Shown piece by piece: positions 23,617 to 31,351 of a stretch of DNA of 31,351 bases; position 1 is the stretch's first letter; every line of letters starts with the position of its first letter. Location of the stretch: the NCBI GenBank assembly GCA_003667245.1, contig RCNN01000307.1, forward strand, positions 1-31,351, in the 5' to 3' direction. The notes beneath the pieces were generated by a model that was given only the letters and a program-made list of their open reading frames with translations, was not told where the DNA came from and made no database searches. The translations under genes and the position numbers were made by a program. Origin of the DNA: Heterostelium multicystogenum. Lineage: Eukaryota; Evosea; Eumycetozoa; Acytosteliales; Acytosteliaceae.

Positions 23617-26416
23617 ATGAAAGTACCAAAGGATTTTTAAGTTCTACTATAGTAGTGATATATCTATAAAATAAAAATTAAAATGTATTGTTATTCAATG
23701 GGTTGGTGAAGTAGCTGCGATCATGATCAATCAGTGTCGTAGTTTAGATAGAATAGAATATATAGAATAGCAGTAACAACAACTACTAACAGTGATTGCT
23801 TGTTTTTTATATGTTATAGATGTTCGTTGAAGGGTAAGAAGCAAAAGAAAGTGCACCAGAAACAGTTACAAAATGGATAGATGATCCTTTCTTGAAGAAC
23901 TCTTCTTTATATAAAGAGTACGTTCACGTGATATTATAATACTTTTAGTGCCTGTTGATACAGATCGATTAACATAGATTACGATGTTATAGTAAAACAT
24001 TGGATTTATATATTTGTTGTACATTATATTCAGATGGTAAACCATTGTGTTCACCAGAGCAGACTACTTTCTTTCCTTTTACATTGGGCGAAAACAAATG
24101 GGATGAAACACTGGTCATGCCACTCAAGCATCAGGATCTGCCGCATGATACACTCATTGTCTTTACCATATGGGACATATATGCACCATCCAAGAGTGTG
24201 CCAATAGGTGGTACTTCATTCGCTGTTTTTGGTCGAAATAGAAATTGAGCGTCGTGGCAAGCATAAGCTGTTGGTCTATCAGGATGTAGAGGGCAATGGC
24301 GATGTCAATTCCACTACACCTGGCCAAATACAGGGTAAAGATGAAGTCTATAGATTGGAGAAAGTATGTTGACGACACTAGTTTTCTATGGTTGGTTGCA
24401 ATCGACTAACTCTATTGCTTGATTATAGTTGTTAAAGAAGTATGACCGAAACCTTATTCCACACAATGACTGGTTGGATTACTATGCGATGAAAGAGATT
24501 GATAAGATAACAAAGAATGCAGAGTCACTGAATAAGAACACATTGTATTTGACTATTGAATTGCCAGAGTTGGATCTACCCATTCTATTTAAGCAACAAA
24601 CATGCCACTTCTACAAGCCCATTCCAACACAGAAGAAGCGATTGGTACTAGTGAATGATGTCGAAATGATAGATCATCCATGCGAACAGAAATACTATCG
24701 TCTTAACTCATACGATAAGGACGATAAAGATCACAAAGATCTCAAGCCCAATCAATCTGAATTTAGAAATCTTACTGTAAGTTTCCCTTGAGATATAGAT
24801 ACCTCAATGCATGATGTTAACACTGTTTAATATTGAATCTATAGAATCTATTGAAAACACCTCCAAATACACAGTTCTCAGCTAAAGATTCAATATTGAT
24901 GTGGAAGTTTAGATATTATTTGGTAAATAATAAGAAGGCGTTGACCAAGTTTTTGAGATGTGTAGAGTGGAATGAAGCACATCAAAAGAATGAAGCACTT
25001 TCGATCCTTCCAAAGTGGGAGCAGATCGATGTAACTGATGCACTTGAACTGCTCTCATCGACCTTTAATCATAAGAATACACTCAATGTCAGAAAGTATG
25101 CAGTCGACATCCTTAGAAAAGCAGACGACGAGGAGTTGCTTTATTATCTACTACAGTTGGTACAGGCTACAAAGTATGAGCCCCAGGAGGTCGAATCTCC
25201 ACTCATCAATTTCTTAATAGAGCGATCAACACGTAATTTCGTTTTTGCCAATCGATTCTATTGGTATCTCACTGTGGACTCTGTCCTCAAGAAATCAGCG
25301 TATTGCCAATTGTACACACGACTCGGTCACGAATTAATCAACCAGCTGCAGCCAGCAGAAAAAACAAAGTTAACTCGTCAAACACATTTTGTAAATAGAT
25401 TGTCGCAGCTATCGGCAGAGTTGAAGGCAATGAATATACTCAGAGAAAAGAAGATTGAAAAGCTTAAGCAGATGCTGTCCGATGGTGAGTACAAAGATCT
25501 TTCTGATTTCCCACCCTTGGCACTCCCTGTGAATCCAAATATCGAAGTGATTGGTGTCATCCCTGAGAAGTCGACTATCTACAAATCAGCCAAGACTCCT
25601 CTGGGTTTGAAGCTGCGTACAAAGCAAGGACCAGAATATGGTATTATTTTCAAGACTGGCGATGATCTTCGTCAAGATCAGTTGATCATTCAAATGATCA
25701 GTTTGATGGATCGTTTGCTGAAGAAAGAGAACTTGGATCTCAAGCTGACACCATATCACGTGCTCGCCACTGCTGAAGAAGATGGAATTGTCGAGATGGT
25801 ATCACCATCTGAGGCAATGGCAGCTGTTTTGAACAAGTATGACGGTGAAATTTTGAAATATTTCAAGGGACACCACCCGGATCCAGACGCGCCTCTTGGT
25901 GTAGCACCTGAAGTTCTCGACACATTTGTAAAGAGTTGTGCAGGATACTGTGTAATTACCTACATCTTGGGTATTGGTGATCGTCATTTGGATAATCTTC
26001 TCCTTACCCCCAACGGTAACCTCTTCCACATTGATTTCGGATATATTTTGGGTAAGGATCCAAAGATTTTCCCACCACCCATGAAGTTGTGCAAAGAAAT
26101 GGTCATAGGTATGGGAGGAGAGAATAGCAAACAATATGAAAAGTTCAAGCAATATTGCTGTGAGGCATACAACATCCTCAGAAAATCATCACATTTGATT
26201 ATTAATCTTTTTGCACTCATGGAGGAGTCAAACATTCCAACCATCAGCGAAGAGCGTGAGAAATCGATTCTCAAAGTCCAAGAGAAGTTCCAACTTGAGT
26301 TGAACGATCAAGAAGCCGCAAACTCATTACTACAACTATTGAACGATTCTGTTAGTGCACTTTTCCCCGTCATGGTTGAAATGGTTCACAAATGGTATCA
26401 ATATTGGAGAAATTGA
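23617..26416 (+). CDS. pikE: Class III phosphatidylinositol 3-kinase (Vps34)
   Basis: It makes phosphatidylinositol 3-phosphate on endosomes and autophagosomes, normally with Vps15 and Vps30/Beclin. Exons 23617-23684, 23820-23917, 23993-24363, 24429-24776 and 24845-26416 total 2457 bases, 818 residues. Order: C2 domain (about 1-180, with LYSDGKPLC and [18 protein letters not shown]), helical PIK domain (about 300-490), kinase domain. Catalytic features: Lys about 565 in [20 protein letters not shown] at about 674, DFG at about 692, and the C-terminal helix ending HKWYQYWRN, needed for Vps34 membrane activity. The C2 exons contain four one-base errors in homopolymers: an extra T at 23634-23638, a missing A at 23668-23671, a missing A at 23843-23846, and one extra base in 24226-24244. 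They cancel to an exact multiple of three. The kinase exon is clean. The N-terminal exons are less certain than the rest. Confidence 0.95.
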
Positions 26417-26703
26417 TATGGAATTTATCGCTTATTTATCATCATCATCATCATCACCATTGCAATACTATAATATTTCATTGTTAACATTGTACCCATA
26501 GATTTATCAATAAACCCATCCTTTTACCAAACGCTGTGCATAGGTCAACACAACCACACACTTCACCAGCCAATCATATCTAAAATTATTTTATTTGCAG
26601 GCTTTACTTGTAAACTTTCAACAATTGCAGATTCACACTTTACTTAATGATAAACTAAGTTGTGCAGTCATTACTATAATACATAATTAGATAGTGAGAC
26701 AAC

Positions 26704-28287
26704 ATGTCACAAATACCTGATTATTTAAAGAAATATCTATCTAGTGATAGCAGTGCGAGTGACAAGAGTAGTAGCAGTGGAAAGTCTAGCAAAAAGAAAA
26801 AGAAGTCTTCATCTTCTTCTTCTACTTCTTCGAGTAGGTCAGTTATAAAGGATGTTGATGAATTTGAGTCTATAGCAATAGGAGTTGATAATAGTAAATC
26901 AAAAAAAGCCTATATATGATGGTATGTAACGGTGTAGCATTCTCTGAATATTGCTATATATTAACTTTTGGTATTTTAGAGTATAAACCAACCATTGCAA
27001 ATAGAGATGAGTTTGATATTGAGGTCTTGGAGAGCTCTAAAGATTATGAAAAAGGTACATGGACCATAATTGAGAATAACGAATCAGCTAAAAGAGATAA
27101 CGATCTAACTCCACCAAGAAAGAGCGATAATAATGATTTGACACCACCAAGAAACAGAGCTAAAGACGAGGATTTAGAGTTACCTAGAAGGAGAGATAAT
27201 AACGATGATTTAACACCCCAAGAAAGAGAGATAGAGACGAAGATTTAGAGTTACCAAGAAAGAGAAATAAAGATAATGACCTAACACACCAAAGAAAGAG
27301 AGATAGAGAAGATGATTTAGAATTGCTAGGAGTAGAACCAGAGAGGTGGAAAAGAAAGAAGATCTGCTGCCACTGAGAAACAGAGATAGAGATGTTGATT
27401 TGACACCCCCAAGAAACAATAGAGATGGTGACTTAACACCACCAAGAAACAATAGAGATAGAGATAGAGACTTAACACCACCGAGAAACAGAAACAGAGA
27501 CTTAACACCACCAAGAAACAATCGAGATGGAGATTTAACGCCACCAAGACATAGAGATAGAGATGTTGATTTGACACCACCAAGAAATAGAGATAGAGAT
27601 TTAACACCACCAAGAAACAGTGGAGAAGCAAATGACAAATCTTCCAATGATTTGCCTGCAAATTTGAGATTGAAGATGGCATATGGAACTGAAGCTGGAT
27701 TGCATTCAGGAGAGAGTATCCGATCACAGATACAAAAGAAAGTTCAGGAACAAAAGGATTTGTTTAGAGTAGCTGATCAAACTTTGTTGGGTAGGAATGC
27801 ACAGACTGTATATAGAGATGCTTCAGGAAAACGTTTGAATGCCGATGACCTCAGGCGAGAAAAAGAGGACAAAGCAAAGGCTGAGCAGGAGGATAGAAAG
27901 CTTGACTACTTGGCAAAGACTAGTAAGCTACAGCGCGATCAAAAAGCAGAGGAATTACGTCTTTTGGAAGAGGCTAAGAACAGACCATTTTCGAGATATG
28001 CTGACGACGAACAAATGAATAGTGCAATGAAGGATAGAGATTTATGGGGTGACCCAATGGCCAATCAAGCGGCGAAGAGCAAAAAGAAAAAGAGCAAAAA
28101 GAAGGAAGCAGAAAAGCCAAAATATACAGGTCCAGCTGCACCACCCAATAGATATGGCATCAAACCAGGCTACAGGTGGGACGGTGTAGACAGAGGAAAT
28201 GGATTTGAAAAAGAATATTTCAAAGCTCAAGCAAGGACTAATGCAGTAAACGACGAAGCATATCTCTGGAGTGTAGAGGATATGTAA
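26704..28287 (+). CDS. bud13: BUD13 homologue, RES splicing complex
   Basis: BUD13 is a subunit of the RES (retention and splicing) complex that acts in the nucleus on the activated spliceosome. Two exons, 26704-26921 and 26980-28287, give about 508 residues. The N-terminus (IPDYLKKYLS) matches the family start and is followed by Ser/Lys runs. The middle has about a dozen repeats of a DLTPPRN-type unit, rich in Arg and Asp. The C-terminus carries the diagnostic BUD13 signature, ending GYRWDGVDRGNGFEKEYF and then AYLWSVEDM. Three one-base errors break the frame: an extra A in the A7 run at 26901-26907, a missing C at 27216-27219 and a missing C at 27326. Correcting all three restores the frame and the repeat. 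It converges on the F-box gene, 66 bases away. Confidence 0.92.
27100..27625 (+). repeat. Coding repeats encoding DLTPPRN-type units in BUD13
   Basis: Imperfect tandem units of about 30-50 bases encode acidic/basic blocks followed by LTPPR or LELPR. There are roughly a dozen copies, with AGAGATAGAGAT spacer strings. Human BUD13 has similar S/D-LSPPRR repeats, so this repeat type is an old feature of the family. The minus strand of this region gives long open stretches full of LFLGGVKS that are shadows. Confidence 0.85.
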
Positions 28288-28353
28288 TAAACTTGTTGAT
28301 CAAAATAACAAATTGCAGTCAAATCATATGAATCCATTCAATGTTGATGATGT

Positions 28354-29899
28354 TTATCTTTTCATCTCAATATAATTATAGATATTTATATATGGTTTCA
28401 TTGCGTGTATGATCACATAACTATTGGTCAATTCATTCCGATGCTTCAAGAGATACTTTCCAGTTTCTTGAGAAACTATAATATGCTGGAGAAATGTGCT
28501 TCCATTTGCTTTGGATTTAAGATACTTTAACAAATATTCGCCTACTAATTCTATTTTCCTAACATTGAGAGTTCTCAGTGGCAGGTTAGGAGTAGATAAT
28601 AGCTCGACGAGGCCAATTTCCATTTCCTCTGGCTCTATATTATACCAATGTTTCAATACTATATTCTCGATACTTCTGTTGGCTTTCAATGCTAAAAACA
28701 ATCTTTGGCACATTTCTTTATCTTGAATAGTTATCTGGAGAGTTCTGAGCTGTGATGTCTTCTCAATAGACTTGTAGAATCGACTATTGAAGTTGTCTCC
28801 ACAAGATAGCTTTAGTTTGGTGATGCTCTGATTCTCGAGAATATCGCCAAGGTTGTCTGAGATAGTCTGATTGATTCTAGATAAAAAGATAGTTATTGGT
28901 TTCCCATTCTTCAATTGTCAAAGATCTAAGACTTGTGTTTGACTTTAGTGTTTGAATTAACACTTCATACGATCGCATATCTTCGCCATCATCGCCTGTG
29001 CCTGCCAGCTCTCCTGCCAGGATTAGTGATCGTAAATTCTTGGCACCATTCAGAATGTCTGTTATTTCGGATGGACTCAAGCATATCGACTCAAGCTTTC
29101 TTAGATTGTGCAGCCTCAGTATGGTTGTTGGGTATAACAAAGTGTCGTATGAGCCACAAGTTTGGAGAAACTTAATCGATGCTGTAGGAAACTCTTTTTC
29201 AATAGACTCACATATGCTTATTAGATTTTGCAAAGACGCATCTGGGTGCCTATCTACGATGGCTTGGTCGACAATAACATTATGCTCTATGAGGCAATTG
29301 ATATGATCCTTACAATTGATATTCCAATAGCTGTTTTCGTAGATGAACGGAACAGCATGGTATTGGAACCTATTGTTCTCAGGCAAATGGCTTGTCAAAA
29401 AGCTATGAAGTAATATAAGTTCATCCATGATGGTAACTTTATTCAGTGACTCTCCTCCTAGAAGATGTCTGACGGCAATGTCGAACTCTTTGTAAGTCTC
29501 AATACTCTTGACATTTCTAATTGTCAAATAGACCAAGTTATTGGCCTTTAGCAAACCAAATCTTGAACGAAGACATGATTCAAAGCAATTAAGATCAATT
29601 CTTCTAAAGCGTTTTGATGAGACTGCGCCACTAGAGAACCTGTCGAAGACTTTAACGGATAGTTGTGGATGATGCGCACCTAAATTCCCAAATCCAATAT
29701 CGATTGAGTCGATCATCTTTGAAGTGAGATCGAACCACTTCCATGAGACCAAAGCTAGATTCACCAGTGAATAGCAAGGGAAAGATATAATATCTGACGA
29801 TTTACAGTCTCCATCTCTCACCTTAATCAATCCTTGATTATAGAACAATTCAGCCGGATCAATATTTAACAATATTTTTGTGAATATGAGTTTATCCAT
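28354..29899 (-). CDS. F-box-like protein with leucine-rich region
   Basis: The ATG at 29899 starts MDKLIFTKILLNIDPAEL, which with CYSLVNLALVSWKWFDLTSK reads as an F-box-like N-terminus, the part that would bind Skp1 in an SCF ubiquitin ligase. The rest has repeated hydrophobic segments typical of leucine-rich repeats, for example LHNLRKLESICLSPSEI and LKSNTSLRSLTIEEW, and further units to the C-terminus. The frame shifts once, at an A5/T5 run at 28883-28887. Dropping one base joins NNYL to LSRINQTISDNLGDI and gives 514 residues. The likely role is substrate recognition for ubiquitination, by inference from architecture; the target is unknown. Dictyostelids have many such F-box/LRR genes. No clear upstream exon. 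Confidence 0.7.
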
Positions 29900-31351
29900 T
29901 GTACTGTCAAGTGACGGTCGATCGATCTTCTCAGTCAAGATAATGGCTAATATTTGTATTATACTTTTTGGTTCACCGCGAAAAGTGGATTCATAAAATC
30001 AATCCCTTCACATGATCAAGAAAATCAAACTCAGAATCATGAATATTTACAAAGAATTTGGTCACATTGACGACCAAACAAACTACATCATTACTCACTA
30101 TCTAATTAGCTATTCTCTACATATATTATCTATTAAACGTAATTTGCACAAACACCAACAAACCTCAACAACAAGTCAACACCCATCCCTCAAAATTGAG
30201 TTATGATGGAATAAAACGAGTTGGAAGTCATGTCACCATAACAACAAGTGTTACTTTAATTTGTTTAAATCTATTGGTTGACCATGTGTGATGGATGAAA
30301 AGAGAGAGTATTTTAGGAAGTTTAAAATCTCATTTAAAAACTCATATCTATATTTAAATTAAATCTTGATCTACGATGACAATCTTGATTCAAATTAGCT
30401 AAAAGACGGCAGTTTTCAATCGTTTGACCAACATAAATTTATTTTTGACGAAAACTAATCCATTCATTGACTCTGTTAAAACAAGTACCACCAAGTGTGA
30501 TAAAAACTTTAAAAACAAACCCTTGTGAAATCTATTGATGGCACACCAGTGTTTGGGTGATGTCAATGGATGGTATTTGTTTTATAAATTTGGACCAAGT
30601 AGGGTGTGCCGCTATTTACCGTTTCGAGCTCAATTTTATTGGTGTCATTATTATTAGAAAAAAACAAAATAAAATTTGATAAAAATTACGAATTTTAATG
30701 AACAAACGAAAACAACTAAAATCAGCACAATTCTGAAAACTCTGATTGGACGGTGGAGAAAAGCTGGTTTGTGCTACCCTAAGTGGTGATGAATCCTTCA
30801 CTGCTTCTTGGATGATGTTTGCAATTTTTGGGCATAATGCAAATGATTGGTCTTTAGTTCTTTTGGTTTTTCAATAATTAATTATTACCCATTTTATAAC
30901 TTACAAACACTTCTAATCACTAAGTAGTGCAAAAGGAAGAAATACATTATATTAAATTATAATAATAATAATTATTAATTTTTAAGCGGAAAGTTGATTT
31001 TTACTACGTAACTTTCACAAGTGTCGTAAAGTAAATTCATTTATTTATTATTATTCATTTCAGTCCCATTAAGTTTGTTGCATAATTCTTATTTGCCAAA
31101 TCCTTCACTTATACTCATAAATATTTGCATTGGTCACATCATATTAACACACATTCAATCAAATACAACAACAACAACCAATTCCAATCATCATCGCATC
31201 CCATCCAACCCTCCATCAATCAAAGAGAAACACCGCCTTTAATAAAGCCCCATAAAACACCTCCCCGATAAATAATCTTAAAGCCATTTTTTCATTTCGT
31301 CCACCACATTCACACACAAAACCTTCAGTCTCCACCTTAATCTTACATCAA
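29900..31351. other. AT-rich right flank, no gene seen
   Basis: About 1.4 kb with no convincing exon. Open stretches at 30012-30206 (+) and 30801-30616 (-) lack a domain and a good start. From about 31140 the plus strand becomes C-rich with many CA steps, resembling the leader region just upstream of a dictyostelid gene, so a gene may begin beyond the window. A CCCATAA string at 31249-31255 resembles the core of the dictyostelid ncRNA upstream element, but no RNA is evident before the window ends. Confidence 0.4.

Noticed and set aside
23387..23629. 80-codon minus-strand Ser-rich open stretch
   Set aside because: Produced by the TAC/ACT trinucleotide repeat just upstream of pikE.
27210..27727. 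Long minus-strand open stretches of 133-145 codons rich in LFLGGVKS
   Set aside because: They are mirror images of the BUD13 DLTPPR coding repeats; the plus strand has the conserved BUD13 N- and C-termini.
30012..30801. Two small open stretches in the right flank
   Set aside because: Short, AT-rich, no domain or convincing start.

Overview
The window is nuclear DNA from a social amoeba (dictyostelid). Genes are compact, with short AT-rich introns of the GTAAGT/GTATGT...AG type, and intergenic DNA is very AT-rich. The protein families point the same way: PA14/fibro-slime proteins with Cys-rich CTDC repeats, a short-tailed class I myosin, dictyostelid-style Asn/Ser tracts and a class III PI3-kinase. 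Exons are richer in G and C than is usual for D. discoideum, with many C-ending codons, so a relative such as Heterostelium/Polysphondylium or Cavenderia is more likely (inference; species not identified).

Layout. 0.4-1.0 kb: small C2-domain protein (+). 1.7-2.8 kb: secreted protein of unknown function (-), with a decayed coding fragment downstream. 4.0-5.8 kb: secreted PA14/fibro-slime Cys-rich protein of the psi family (+). 6.2-7.4 kb: seven-helix membrane protein resembling THH1/TOM1/TOM3 (+). 7.5-10.9 kb: short-tailed class I myosin (-). 12.3-13.7 kb: EF-hand-like protein with a Ser/Asn-rich tail (-). 14.8-18.2 kb: membrane-anchored M1 aminopeptidase (-). 18.2-21.6 kb: long AT-rich gap. 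21.6-23.1 kb: inositol-3-phosphate synthase ino1 (+). 23.6-26.4 kb: Vps34-type PI3-kinase pikE (+). 26.7-28.3 kb: splicing factor BUD13 (+). 28.4-29.9 kb: F-box-like/leucine-rich protein (-). The rest is AT-rich flank.

The genes do not form one pathway; this is ordinary eukaryotic gene order. ino1 and pikE are both in phosphoinositide metabolism (synthesis of inositol, and 3-phosphorylation of phosphatidylinositol), and several products (C2 protein, myosin TH1 tail, PI3-kinase) bind membrane lipids, but their adjacency is probably chance.

The strongest unexpected signal is about the sequence itself. Reading frames from about 16 kb onward are broken by single-base gains or losses, nearly all in short homopolymers: 12 in ino1, 4 in pikE, 3 in bud13, 1 in the aminopeptidase, 1 in the F-box gene. 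Amino-acid conservation continues unbroken across each one, and each gene returns to an exact multiple of three when all are counted. The myosin, PA14 and TOM-like genes are clean. This looks like consensus error in a poorly covered stretch, not gene decay. I found no clear new biological system. Weaker candidates are two GC-richer islands in non-coding DNA that can fold (12.07-12.18 and 20.70-20.76 kb), one hairpin (14.6 kb) and the EF-hand/Ser-Asn protein.
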